Source: an uncultured Clostridia bacterium | GTDB taxonomy: Bacteria; Bacillota; Clostridia; Oscillospirales; Ruminococcaceae | NCBI GenBank assembly: GCA_947589215.1 | Contig: CANQCL010000003.1 | Location: 108,427 to 172,426 of the forward strand | Length of the DNA: 64,000 nucleotides | Direction of reading: 5' to 3' | Shown: positions 33,508 through 42,107 of the stretch, piece by piece | Position numbering within the stretch: the first letter of the stretch is position 1 | Layout of the letters: the number at the start of each line of letters is the position of its first letter | The notes under the pieces: model-generated | What the model was told of the DNA's origin: nothing | Databases searched by the model: none | What the model saw: only the letters and a program-made list of their open reading frames with translations | Program-made: the position numbers and the translations under genes

Positions 33508-35817
33508 ATGATTATTATGAAAACATCTACAGAGCTTTGGTATGATAAATGGGCTGAGGATTGGAACGAAGCGCTTCCTGTCGGAAACGGAAGAATAGGC
33601 GGAATGGTTTACGGCAATCCGTATTATGACACGATTTCGCTTAACGAGGATTCAATATGGTCAGGCGGATACAGAGAAAGAAATAATAAGTCTGCACTTG
33701 AAAATCTTCAAAAGGTAAGGGAACTTTTGTTTGAGGAGAAGATTTCTGAGGCGGAGGATATAGTGCGTGACGCTTTCTGCGGAACTCCGATAAATCAGCG
33801 TCATTATATGCCGCTTGGGGATTTTATTATAGATCAGAGAGGTTTGGGGGATATACAGAATTTCAAAAGAAGCTTAGACTTAAAAACCGCAGTTCAGTCT
33901 GTTAAATTTACTTCAAACGGAATAAACTACACCCGTGAGGTTATAGCGTCTTATACCGACAATGTTTTGGCTGTTAATATCAGGGCTGATAAAAAGAATA
34001 GCATTAATATTCGCATACATATTGACGGCAGAGATGATTATTTCGACAATAATTCACCTGTATCAGACAATGAAATTTTCTATTACGGCGGTATGGGCGG
34101 AGAGGACGGAATCAACTTTGCGTCTTATATTAAAGTTATTCCTATTTCGGGAACAGTTAAACGCTGGGGAAGCTACATAAAGGCTGAAAAATGTGACGAG
34201 ATAACCATTTTGGTTTCCTGCCAGACAAGCTATAGATATGAGGATTATAAAAAAGAGGCAAAAAACGATATTGAGAAGGCTTCAAAGCTGTCATTTGCTG
34301 ATTTAAAAGAACGTCATATTAGGGATTATAAAAATTATTACGACAGGGTCAAAATAGAACTTGAGGATAACAGTGAGGGTAAGTCGGCTCTTCCGACAGA
34401 TGAACGTCTTGAAAATATAAAAAACGGCGGAAGGGACAACAAGCTGATTGAGCTTTACTATAACTTCGCTCGGTATCTGATGATAGCAGGCAGCCGTGAG
34501 GGTACGCTTCCTTTGAATCTTCAGGGCATATGGAACAAGGATATGTGGCCTGCGTGGGGCTGTAAGTTTACTATAAATATAAACACGGAGATGAACTACT
34601 GGCCTGCTGAAACGGCAGGATTATCAGAGCTTGTAACTCCGCTTTTTGACATCATAGAGAAGATGCGTCCAAACGGCAGAGTAACGGCAAGAGAAATGTA
34701 CGATTGCGGAGGCTTTGTCTGCCACCATAACACAGACCTTTGGGGGGATACTGCACCGCAGGATCTGTGGATGCCCGGAACTCAGTGGCCTATGGGTGCG
34801 GCGTGGCTTTGTCTGCATATATGGGAGCATTATATGTTCACCAAAGACAAGGATTTTCTAAAAGAAAAGTACGGCACTATCAAAGAGGCAAGCGAGTTTT
34901 TTGCAGATTTTCTTATAGAGAACAAAAACGGTCAGCTTGTGACCTGCCCGTCTGTTTCTCCCGAGAATACATATTTAACAGAATCGGGTCAGAAGGGTTC
35001 GCTTTGTATTGGACCTTCTATGGACAGCCAAATAATTTACGAGCTGTTTACAGCGGTAATAAAGGCAAGTGAGATTTTGGGCGTTGATTTTGATTATGCA
35101 GAAAAGCTGAAATCAATGCGGGATAGACTGCCCAAACCTGAGATAGGAAAGTACGGTCAGATAAAGGAGTGGGCTGTAGACTATGACGAGGTGGAGCCGG
35201 GTCACAGACATATTTCACAGCTTTTTGCATTATACCCTGCGGATATGATTTCAGTAAGAAAAACGCCGAAGCTGGCAGACGCCGCAAGAGCAACTCTTAA
35301 CAGACGGCTTTCGCACGGTGGAGGTCACACAGGATGGAGCAGAGCGTGGATAATTAATCTTTGGGCAAGACTTAACGACGGCGAAAAGGTTTATGAAAAC
35401 ATCGAGGCGCTTTTGTCTTACTCAACAAACAAGAATATGTTTGACAATCATCCGCCGTTTCAGATCGACGGAAATTTCGGCGGTGCGGCAGGAATATCAG
35501 AGGCATTATTACAGAGTATTAATCAGGAGATTATTCTGCTCCCTGCGCTGCCTAAAGAGTGGGGAAACGGCTCGTTTGAAAACCTAAAAGCAAGGGGAGG
35601 ATTTACTGTCTCCTGCAAGTGGGAAAATTCAGAATTTCAAGAGGCTTTGATAGTTTCAAACTGCGGTGAGACTTGCAGGCTTGTTGTTAATGTACCTGTT
35701 GAGGTATTCTGCGGAAGCGAGGAGATTAGCTGTGAGGAAAAAGATGGCGCAGTGATTTTTGATACTTGTATTGGAAAAGAGTACGAGGTGAAAAAGCATA
35801 GTAAAATTGTGATTTAG
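33508..35817 (+). CDS. Glycoside hydrolase family 95 (alpha-L-fucosidase type)
   Basis: 769 aa from ATG 33508 (AAAGG upstream; ATG 33517 also possible). There is no signal peptide, so it is probably cytoplasmic. The N-terminal super-sandwich opens ELWYDKWAEDWNEALPVGNGRIGGMV. The (alpha/alpha)6 barrel holds NLQGIWNKDMWPAWG and NINTEMNYWPAE (equivalents of Asn421/Asn423 in Bifidobacterium AfcA, ~residues 356-360), SPENTYL (region of the catalytic Glu, ~485) and QIDGNFGGAAGISEALLQS (catalytic Asp, ~653). Family enzymes release alpha-1,2-fucose, or less often L-galactose, from glycans by inversion. It likely digests oligosaccharides imported by the adjacent transporters (inference). Confidence 0.92.
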   Translation: MIIMKTSTELWYDKWAEDWNEALPVGNGRIGGMVYGNPYYDTISLNEDSIWSGGYRERNNKSALENLQKVRELLFEEKISEAEDIVRDAFCGTPINQRHYMPLGDFIIDQRGLGDIQNFKRSLDLKTAVQSVKFTSNGINYTREVIASYTDNVLAVNIRADKKNSINIRIHIDGRDDYFDNNSPVSDNEIFYYGGMGGEDGINFASYIKVIPISGTVKRWGSYIKAEKCDEITILVSCQTSYRYEDYKKEAKNDIEKASKLSFADLKERHIRDYKNYYDRVKIELEDNSEGKSALPTDERLENIKNGGRDNKLIELYYNFARYLMIAGSREGTLPLNLQGIWNKDMWPAWGCKFTININTEMNYWPAETAGLSELVTPLFDIIEKMRPNGRVTAREMYDCGGFVCHHNTDLWGDTAPQDLWMPGTQWPMGAAWLCLHIWEHYMFTKDKDFLKEKYGTIKEASEFFADFLIENKNGQLVTCPSVSPENTYLTESGQKGSLCIGPSMDSQIIYELFTAVIKASEILGVDFDYAEKLKSMRDRLPKPEIGKYGQIKEWAVDYDEVEPGHRHISQLFALYPADMISVRKTPKLADAARATLNRRLSHGGGHTGWSRAWIINLWARLNDGEKVYENIEALLSYSTNKNMFDNHPPFQIDGNFGGAAGISEALLQSINQEIILLPALPKEWGNGSFENLKARGGFTVSCKWENSEFQEALIVSNCGETCRLVVNVPVEVFCGSEEISCEEKDGAVIFDTCIGKEYEVKKHSKIVI

Positions 35818-35892
35818 TTATAAGGTTTTATGGTATTACTTAGGAAAGTAAGTGGAGAATAACTAAATATAAAAAAGCTATAAATAACAGTT

Positions 35893-35919
35893 AAAGCGTT
35901 CGGTAACCCGAACGCTTTT
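35893..35919 (+). terminator. Terminator after the GH95 gene
   Basis: AAAGCGTTCGG pairs with CCGAACGCTTT across a short loop, then TTC. Its T tract runs straight into a heptamer array. Confidence 0.82.
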
Positions 35920-35991
35920 CTTGCTTCTTGTTTCTTGCTTCTTGCCTCTTGTCTCTGGCGTCTAATAGCAGAGCCTCCAGCGTCACGCTGG
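35918..35991. repeat. TTCTTGC-type heptamer array with AGCAGAGCC hairpin
   Basis: Seven units (TTCTTGC, TTCTTGT, TTCTTGC, TTCTTGC, CTCTTGT, CTCTGGC, GTCTAAT) at 35918-35966, then AGCAGAGCC and the hairpin CCAGCG/CGCTGG. It has the same architecture as 7231-7295. The stop codon of the minus-strand ABC gene lies at its right edge. Confidence 0.75.
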
Positions 35992-37839
35992 CTATGCTGT
36001 GACTGATTCAAACTGCGAGTTGTATAACTCGGCGTAAAGACCGTTTTTAGCTAAAAGCTCGTCGTGATTTCCCTGCTCGACAATGTCTCCGTCTTTCATA
36101 ACCAGAATCAAATCGGCGTCCTTTATTGTGGACAGCCTGTGAGCGATGATAAAACTAGTTCTGCCCTTCATAAGGTTATCCATAGCCTTTTGAATTCTTA
36201 TCTCAGTTCGTGTATCAACTGAGGAGGTAGCCTCGTCAAGAATAAGTATCTTGTTGTCGGCGAGAATAGCCCTTGCAATGGTAAGCAGTTGTTTCTGACC
36301 TCCCGATACGTTGGAGGCTTCTTCGTTAAGCTCCATATTATAGCCGTTTGGGAGCGTCTGTATAAAGTGGTGAACGTGTGCGGCTTTCGCTGCGGCTATA
36401 ACTTCTTCATCAGTAGCGTCAAGCCGACCATAGCGAATGTTCTCCATAACAGTGCCCTTGAAAAGCCACGTGTCCTGAAGTACCATTCCAAACGCCTTTC
36501 TAAGCTCGCTTCGGTCAAAGTCACGGACGTTATATCCGTCTATTTTTATGTTGCCCGAATTTATGTCGTAGAACCTCATTATAAGTTTGACCATAGTTGT
36601 TTTTCCTGCACCTGTCGGTCCTACAATAGCTATCTTCTGACCTTCTTTTATGTTGGCTGAGAAGTCGTTAATAATGATTTTATCAGGCGTGTAGCCGAAT
36701 GAAACGTGATCAAACTCGACATTGCCCTTCAGTGATGATGCGTCAACAGGGGCGTGGTTTTCAGCAAGCTGAGATTCTTCGGGTTCTTCTAAGAATTCAA
36801 AAACTCTCTCTGCGGCGGCGGCAGTCGCCTGAAGCATATTTGAAACCTGCGCTACCTGCTGAATAGGCTGGGTGAACTGCTTTACATACTGAATAAACGA
36901 CTGAATGTCTCCAACTTCAATCGTACCCTTTACTGCAAGGTATGCTCCGCTTACCGAGACGGCAACATATCCGAGATTACCCACAAACTGCATTATAGGC
37001 ATCATCATACCTGACAAAAACTGCGCTCTCCAGCTTGCCTTGTAGAGTATGTTGCTGGTGTGCCGAAACTCCTTGATAACGGCTTGTTCTCTGTTAAATG
37101 CCTTTACTACCGTGTGTCCGCTGTATACCTCCTCTACCTGACCGTTGATGTGTCCGAGATAATCCTGCTGGGCTTTAAAGAATTTCTGTGATTTTTTCAC
37201 CACAAGCATAATCAGTATAGCCGAAACAGGAAGCATTATGAGAGCAATAAGCGTCATAACACCGCTTATTGAAAGCATCATTATAAGTATTCCGATAAGC
37301 GTTGTGACTGACGTGATAAGCTGTGTTGCCGCTTGGTTTAGGTTCATAGAAAGCGTATCAACGTCGTTCGTTATGCGGGAGAGAATCTCTCCGTTGGTGT
37401 TTTTATCAAAAAAGCTCATCGGCAGACGGTTGAGTTTTTGAGAAAGCTCCTGCCTTAGCCTGTAGGCGATCTTCTGAGATATTCCTGTCATTATCCAGCC
37501 TTGAATTAAGGAGAAAACAGCAGAAAGGCAGTAAAGTCCCAAAAGAATAAGCAAAAGCCTCTTGATAGCGTCAAAGTCAATACCGCCCGTACCTTGTATC
37601 TTTGCAACAAGACCGTTAAATAGCTTAGTCGTGGCTTTACCAGAGATTTTAGGTCCAATTATGTTAAATACAGTACCGCCTACAGCAAAGACCAAAGCTA
37701 GTATTATGCCGACCTTGTATTTGGCTATATACCCGATAAGCTTTATTATCGAGCCTTTGAAGTCCTTTGCTTTTTCAAAAGACATTCTTCCCGCACCGTG
37801 CGGTCCTCTGCGCATTGGAGTTCTTCTTGTTTCTGCCAT
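35992..37839 (-). CDS. Heterodimeric ABC exporter half-transporter with canonical ATPase site
   Basis: 615 aa from ATG 37839 (AAAGGAGGA upstream); a longer frame to 37914 overlaps its neighbour and is rejected. It has six exporter-type membrane helices, then the nucleotide-binding domain: Walker A GPTGAGKTT, signature NVSGGQKQLLTIARA, Walker B with catalytic Glu (ILILDEATSSVD) and H-loop (IIAHRLSTI). The partner at 37841 has a degenerate site, the pattern of BmrCD/TM287-288-type heterodimers that export drugs or other amphipathic compounds. The C-terminal residues lie at the border of a heptamer/hairpin repeat. Co-regulated with the MarR gene. Confidence 0.93.
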   Translation of the reverse strand: MAETRRTPMRRGPHGAGRMSFEKAKDFKGSIIKLIGYIAKYKVGIILALVFAVGGTVFNIIGPKISGKATTKLFNGLVAKIQGTGGIDFDAIKRLLLILLGLYCLSAVFSLIQGWIMTGISQKIAYRLRQELSQKLNRLPMSFFDKNTNGEILSRITNDVDTLSMNLNQAATQLITSVTTLIGILIMMLSISGVMTLIALIMLPVSAILIMLVVKKSQKFFKAQQDYLGHINGQVEEVYSGHTVVKAFNREQAVIKEFRHTSNILYKASWRAQFLSGMMMPIMQFVGNLGYVAVSVSGAYLAVKGTIEVGDIQSFIQYVKQFTQPIQQVAQVSNMLQATAAAAERVFEFLEEPEESQLAENHAPVDASSLKGNVEFDHVSFGYTPDKIIINDFSANIKEGQKIAIVGPTGAGKTTMVKLIMRFYDINSGNIKIDGYNVRDFDRSELRKAFGMVLQDTWLFKGTVMENIRYGRLDATDEEVIAAAKAAHVHHFIQTLPNGYNMELNEEASNVSGGQKQLLTIARAILADNKILILDEATSSVDTRTEIRIQKAMDNLMKGRTSFIIAHRLSTIKDADLILVMKDGDIVEQGNHDELLAKNGLYAELYNSQFESVTA

Positions 37840-37840
37840 A

Positions 37841-40180
37841 CTACTTTTCCTCCTTTCTGTCAGCGTTTTCTGTACTGCTGTCAAGCTCGCTTTGCGAAAG
37901 CTGTGATAACGCAATTTGCTTGTAGACGTCGCAGGTGTTCAAAAGCTCTTTGTGCGTTCCCTTGCCGACTATTTTACCCTCGTCAAGAACGATTATCTGG
38001 TCGGCATTCATAATAGTTGAAATTCTCTGCGCTACGATAAATACAGTTGCGTCTGAAATGTTCTTTAGCAGTTCTTTTCTGAGCGTTGCATCTGTTTTAA
38101 AATCCAGAGCGGAAAAGCTGTCGTCAAAAATAAATATCTTAGGTTCTTTTGCGATAGCCCTTGCAATGGAAAGCCTTTGCTTTTGACCACCCGATACGTT
38201 ATCTCCTCCTTGAGCGATCTCGCTTTTGTATTTATCAGGCTTTTCTTCGATAAACTCGGTTGCTTGAGCTATCGACGCCGCTTTTTTGATTTGTTCGTCT
38301 GAGGCGTTTTCATTTCCAAAACGCAGATTTGATTCAATAGTTCCCGAGAAAAGAGTTCCCTTCTGCGGAACAAAGCCTATATCCTTTCTTAGCAGGCTTT
38401 GTGACATATCCCGTATATCAATTCCGTCTATGGTTATGCTTCCCTTTGTCACGTCGTAAAATCTCGGTATCAGATGGATAAGCGTTGACTTTCCGCTTCC
38501 CGTACTTCCTATAAACGCAGTTATTTCGCCCGGTTTGGCTGTGAGGTCGATATCCTCTAAAACATATTCGTCAGCGTCGGGGTATTTAAACCAGACGTGA
38601 TTAAACTTGACCTCAGCTTTTGAAATTTTTTGCATAGTCGTGTTAGTTTTATCCTTTACGACAGGCTCGGTTTGAAGAACCTCCTCAACTCTGTTAGCTG
38701 AAATTATAGCACGGGGCAGCATTACCGAAATCATCGTAAGCATCAAAAACGACATTATTATCTGCATAGAATATGTTATAAAAGCTGTCATCTGTCCGAC
38801 TTGAAGTGTGCCTTTGTCAATGTGCTTTGCGGCTACCCAGATAATCAAAACGGTAACAGCGTTCATAACAAGCATCATAGACGGCATCATAAACGACATG
38901 ACCCGATTGGTAAAAAGCTGAGTGCTTTTTAAGTTTATGTTGGCTTTGTCAAATCTGTCTTCCTCATATTTTTCCCTGCTGAACGCTCTTATAACGGGAA
39001 GTCCTGTGAGAATTTCTCTTGCGATAAGGTTAAGATTATCTATAAGTCTTTGCATAATTTTAAACTTAGGCATAGCGACAGCCATCAGTACAATAACTAT
39101 ACACAAAACCGCAGCAACTGCAACGCCGACTATCCAAGTCATTGAAACAGTTGTAGAAAGCACCTTGAATATTCCTCCGACAGCGAGAATAGGCGCATAG
39201 GCTATCATTCGCAAAAACATAACGACAACCATCTGTATCTGCTGAATGTCGTTTGTACTTCTTGTTATAAGCGATGAAGTTGAAAACTTATCCATTTCTG
39301 TATGAGAGAAGGATACTACTTTCTTAAATAAACTGCTTCTTAGATCAACGCTAAGTCCTGCTGATACTCTTGATGCGATCAATCCGACAATTATTGATAC
39401 AGACATCATAATCAAAGCAAGAAGAAGCATCTTTGCTCCTGTGCTTAGCAGGTAATTATGCTGGAGTTCGTCTAGATCCACTCCTGCATTTGAATATATT
39501 TGTTTGGTGTAGGTTATAGCAACGGAGTCAGCCATATCTTCTCCGTATGTATCATACATTTTATCTCTGATAAGTATAAGGTCGTCTTTTGACATTAACC
39601 CAGCTTTGACCTGCAAATCAAAAAGCTCTACAGCATTGAAGTCACTGTTTCCATTGATCATTTCTTGAATTTTTATAAGTGCGTCTGTTTGTTCTTTTGT
39701 CATATTCTGCGCCGGAGCTTGATTAGCTGACGAGTTTTGCGATGCTGATTCTTGAGACATTTTTTCAAATTGCTCTTTTGTTAAATTGTCAAGAACGGTA
39801 ACTGAAACCATTGCTTCTGTAAAAGTATTATCAAGCGCATTTAAAGCCTTTTCTTCATCTGTATTTAAAACATAATACGACGCATTTTTTCTTTCTTTAA
39901 GAGGTATATCTTTGTCATTAAGACTATCTGTCTTTTTGTAAAACCTTTTGATATAATTGATTTCGCTTTCCTTTAAAAATATTCGGAGCTTGTTAAAATC
40001 GTTTTCTGTTATTAATTCTGGTGCAACGGTTTCAACACCCTCGTTTTGTATTCCTGTGTCTACAATCTTTGACGTGTAATCAGGCAGCGACAAATCGCAA
40101 TAGGCTTGAACCAGCAGAAGAACTAATACAAAAATACATTGTATCCAGTATTTTTTTAAGTATTTTAAGATGTTTTTCAT
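37841..40180 (-). CDS. Heterodimeric ABC exporter half-transporter with degenerate ATPase site
   Basis: 779 aa, longer than usual because of a ~200-residue hydrophilic loop between the first and second membrane helices (residues ~30-240, rich in Asn/Gln/Lys), which should face outward. The nucleotide-binding domain has Walker A GSTGSGKST and signature VSGGQKQRLSIARA, but Walker B ends FDDSFSALD (Asp replaces the catalytic Glu) and the H-loop reads VAQRIS (Gln replaces His). This is the expected non-hydrolysing half of a heterodimer with 35992-37839. The start overlaps the MarR gene's end by 4 nt. Confidence 0.93.
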   Translation of the reverse strand: MKNILKYLKKYWIQCIFVLVLLLVQAYCDLSLPDYTSKIVDTGIQNEGVETVAPELITENDFNKLRIFLKESEINYIKRFYKKTDSLNDKDIPLKERKNASYYVLNTDEEKALNALDNTFTEAMVSVTVLDNLTKEQFEKMSQESASQNSSANQAPAQNMTKEQTDALIKIQEMINGNSDFNAVELFDLQVKAGLMSKDDLILIRDKMYDTYGEDMADSVAITYTKQIYSNAGVDLDELQHNYLLSTGAKMLLLALIMMSVSIIVGLIASRVSAGLSVDLRSSLFKKVVSFSHTEMDKFSTSSLITRSTNDIQQIQMVVVMFLRMIAYAPILAVGGIFKVLSTTVSMTWIVGVAVAAVLCIVIVLMAVAMPKFKIMQRLIDNLNLIAREILTGLPVIRAFSREKYEEDRFDKANINLKSTQLFTNRVMSFMMPSMMLVMNAVTVLIIWVAAKHIDKGTLQVGQMTAFITYSMQIIMSFLMLTMISVMLPRAIISANRVEEVLQTEPVVKDKTNTTMQKISKAEVKFNHVWFKYPDADEYVLEDIDLTAKPGEITAFIGSTGSGKSTLIHLIPRFYDVTKGSITIDGIDIRDMSQSLLRKDIGFVPQKGTLFSGTIESNLRFGNENASDEQIKKAASIAQATEFIEEKPDKYKSEIAQGGDNVSGGQKQRLSIARAIAKEPKIFIFDDSFSALDFKTDATLRKELLKNISDATVFIVAQRISTIMNADQIIVLDEGKIVGKGTHKELLNTCDVYKQIALSQLSQSELDSSTENADRKEEK

Positions 40181-40659
40181 AAGCGTGATAACTCCTCTTT
40201 TATAGTGTCATTTACAGTTTGGTAAAGTTGTTTTAGTAATGTCTCAAGCTCGTTGAGCTTTTCAACGCCCATCTCACAAGTGATTTTTTTAGCTATCTTT
40301 TCAAAGAACCTCCTGTCCTCCTCCATAGCGATAAGTCCTTTTTGCGTTGGGGTAACGGTAACGCTTCTTCTGTTGTTTATATCGGTCGTTCGCTTAACAT
40401 AACCTCTGTTTTCAAGGGATGATATAGCCCTAGATACCGCAGGCGGTGAGATCTGTAGCTCTCTTGCTAAGTCACCCATACTTGCTCCGTTGGGGTTTTC
40501 TTCGGCACTTTTTACAATATAACACATTGTATGAAAATCTGTATGGGATACATTCAGCGGTAAGCTGTGAAATGATGAAGTCAAAATGTGAAATTTCTTC
40601 ATTATCACTATAAATTTAAAAAACTCTGAACCCTTTTGACCTTCCTCAAATTTTTTCAT
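40177..40659 (-). CDS. MarR-family transcriptional regulator of the ABC exporter
   Basis: 160 aa from ATG 40659, chosen because GGAGA precedes it; the longer frame to 40707 would run toward the operator region. The winged helix is clear: GASMGDLARELQISPPAVSRA (recognition helix) and the wing RTTDINNRRSVTVTPTQKG. It is first gene of the exporter operon and overlaps the second by 4 nt. Three 16-bp-spaced copies of an operator-like palindrome overlap its promoter, so autorepression relieved by an exporter substrate is the likely mode. Confidence 0.92.
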   Translation of the reverse strand: MKKFEEGQKGSEFFKFIVIMKKFHILTSSFHSLPLNVSHTDFHTMCYIVKSAEENPNGASMGDLARELQISPPAVSRAISSLENRGYVKRTTDINNRRSVTVTPTQKGLIAMEEDRRFFEKIAKKITCEMGVEKLNELETLLKQLYQTVNDTIKEELSRL

Positions 40660-40707
40660 CTCAATTCTCCGTTCTTGAATAATGATTTTGGACAATTCGC
40701 AAAACAT

Positions 40708-40765
40708 TTAACATAGTTAACAATTAACATTGTTATACTTTAACATAGTTAAATATATTTGTCAA
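40708..40765 (-). promoter_or_regulatory. MarR-exporter promoter with three phased operator copies
   Basis: Minus strand TTGACA (40765-40760), 17-bp spacer, TAAAGT (40742-40737). TTAACATAGTTAA occurs at 40708-40720 and 40740-40752, with the variant TTAACATTGTTAT at 40724-40736, so copies begin every 16 bp. One overlaps the -10/spacer and the other two cover the start site and early leader. Confidence 0.75.
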
Positions 40766-40928
40766 GACAGAACCAAGCAAAATTTTCAGGTAATTATATA
40801 AATAATTCTGATAAAAATGTACAAATCAAAGTATGAAATAAAAAGAAGAAATAAATTAAAATTTTAGGAATGAAATTAAGAATAGTTGAGAAAAATATAT
40901 AATAATACCAAATATAACAACAGTATTA

Positions 40929-40957
40929 TTGACAAAATACACTAAAAAAGCTATAAT
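40929..40957 (+). promoter_or_regulatory. Promoter of the zinc-ribbon membrane protein
   Basis: TTGACA (40929-40934), 17-bp spacer, TATAAT (40952-40957), both consensus. The rest of 40766-41010 is AT-rich with nothing else that I can name. Confidence 0.8.
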
Positions 40958-41010
40958 AAAAATATAAATTTTAATAAACTTTATCAAGGAACAGAACTAG
41001 GGAGGATATA

Positions 41011-41793
41011 ATGAGCAAAGAAAAATTTAGACTTGACAATAAGCTTGGTACAAGCGGAGTGATAATGACGGTGGTTTTGGTTATTACAACTATAATAATC
41101 GGATTACTATTGATAGTTTCAAGCTTTTTAAGGTTCGTTTTGAGCGCTTCAAACGGCTTACAAAGTTTTCTCGAGACATTTGGTATAGAGAAAGCAGTGA
41201 TTCATCAAACGTTTCAGATAAACCGCTCGTTAAGCTGGATTGGGTCTATGCCTATGTTTATTGCACTAATAGCTGTAATATTGTTTTTGCTTATTATATG
41301 GGTCTCTTTTTATAAATTGAATTCCGTTTACACCTACAGAGCTTTTAGAGGATATGGGGTATCGTTAATATGCGTCTCAGGGTTGTTGATTTTGTTAAGT
41401 CTGGTTGCAGGTTCTATAATGAGCCGCTTTGCTGAGAATTACTATTACAGCTATGAGAATGCGTTTGCGGCAGGTAAATGGCTGCTGATATTCTCATCGC
41501 TTCCGGTTTTTGCGTTGGGATTGCTGATGCTTCTTATATCATTGTTTGCGGCGTTTCCTGCTAAAACTGATATGAGAAGACCAAGAAAAAACGGCGAGAA
41601 AGACGTGTCGTTTATTATGGATGACGATGACGCTAAGAAATCTTATGAGTATTCTGTTTCTGATGAGACTTTTGTGCCATCAGATGATGTTCAAGTGGCT
41701 GAGGCTGAAATAGTAGAGAATACCTGCCCTAACTGTGGCACTGTGGCTCGTGAGGGTGCTGTGTTCTGTACAGAATGCGGAAGTAAGCTTTAA
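41011..41793 (+). CDS. Membrane protein with C-terminal zinc ribbon, function unknown
   Basis: 260 aa from ATG 41011 after AGGGAGGA. Four membrane helices (~residues 18-45, ~78-100, ~118-138 and ~155-185) are followed by an acidic cytoplasmic linker (FIMDDDDAKKSYEYS) and a C-terminal zinc ribbon CPNCGTVAREGAVFCTECGSKL-like pair (CxxC-x13-CxxC). I do not recognise the membrane family. The ribbon suggests partner or nucleic-acid binding, but this is common in Clostridia and not diagnostic. It is a monocistronic unit. Confidence 0.72.
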   Translation: MSKEKFRLDNKLGTSGVIMTVVLVITTIIIGLLLIVSSFLRFVLSASNGLQSFLETFGIEKAVIHQTFQINRSLSWIGSMPMFIALIAVILFLLIIWVSFYKLNSVYTYRAFRGYGVSLICVSGLLILLSLVAGSIMSRFAENYYYSYENAFAAGKWLLIFSSLPVFALGLLMLLISLFAAFPAKTDMRRPRKNGEKDVSFIMDDDDAKKSYEYSVSDETFVPSDDVQVAEAEIVENTCPNCGTVAREGAVFCTECGSKL

Positions 41794-41918
41794 AATTATA
41801 TTAGTGTATCTAAAAAATTACGGTTTTTTATATGAGATTGCACACTTAATTAAATAAATTACGCTGTTTTATTGTCATAATCACGAAATTTGTGCGTGCT
41901 ATTTGTTGAGAATTACTA

Positions 41919-41947
41919 TTGAATGTTGTAATTTAATAGTATATAAT
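41919..41947 (+). promoter_or_regulatory. Promoter of dppA
   Basis: TTGAAT (41919-41924), 17-bp spacer, TATAAT (41942-41947). Confidence 0.65.
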
Positions 41948-42010
41948 ATTAAGTGTATATAATGTATTAAATCCGAAATTGTTTCGGGTATAATAAAAAA
42001 AAGCAAAGGC

Positions 42011-42100
42011 AAGGATGCTTTGATTCACATTTACATTAACTATGTGTGTTTTGTAATTGTTTTTGTGAGCGTCCTTATTTTTGTATTAACAGAAAGGACG
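42011..42100 (+). promoter_or_regulatory. Candidate switching leader sequestering the dppA ribosome site
   Basis: AAGGATGC (42011-42018) can pair with GCGTCCTT (42069-42076), enclosing TCACA/TGTGA. Alternatively CGTCCTT (42070-42076) pairs with AAGGACG (42094-42100), which contains the ribosome site AAAGGA. The two pairings share the middle strand, so only one can form: the first frees the ribosome site, the second hides it. It resembles no riboswitch class that I know. Confidence 0.45.
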
Positions 42101-42107
42101 AAAAGAC

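Larger units (their letters stand above)
41794..42107. other. Intergenic region and structured leader of dppA
   Basis: It contains the dppA promoter (41919-41947) and a ~150-nt leader with two competing stems described at 42011-42100. No gene is seen. Confidence 0.6.

Noticed and set aside
35814..36011. 65-aa minus-strand open frame over the heptamer array
   Set aside because: It is made of repeat DNA and overlaps the end of the ABC exporter gene and the GH95 terminator.
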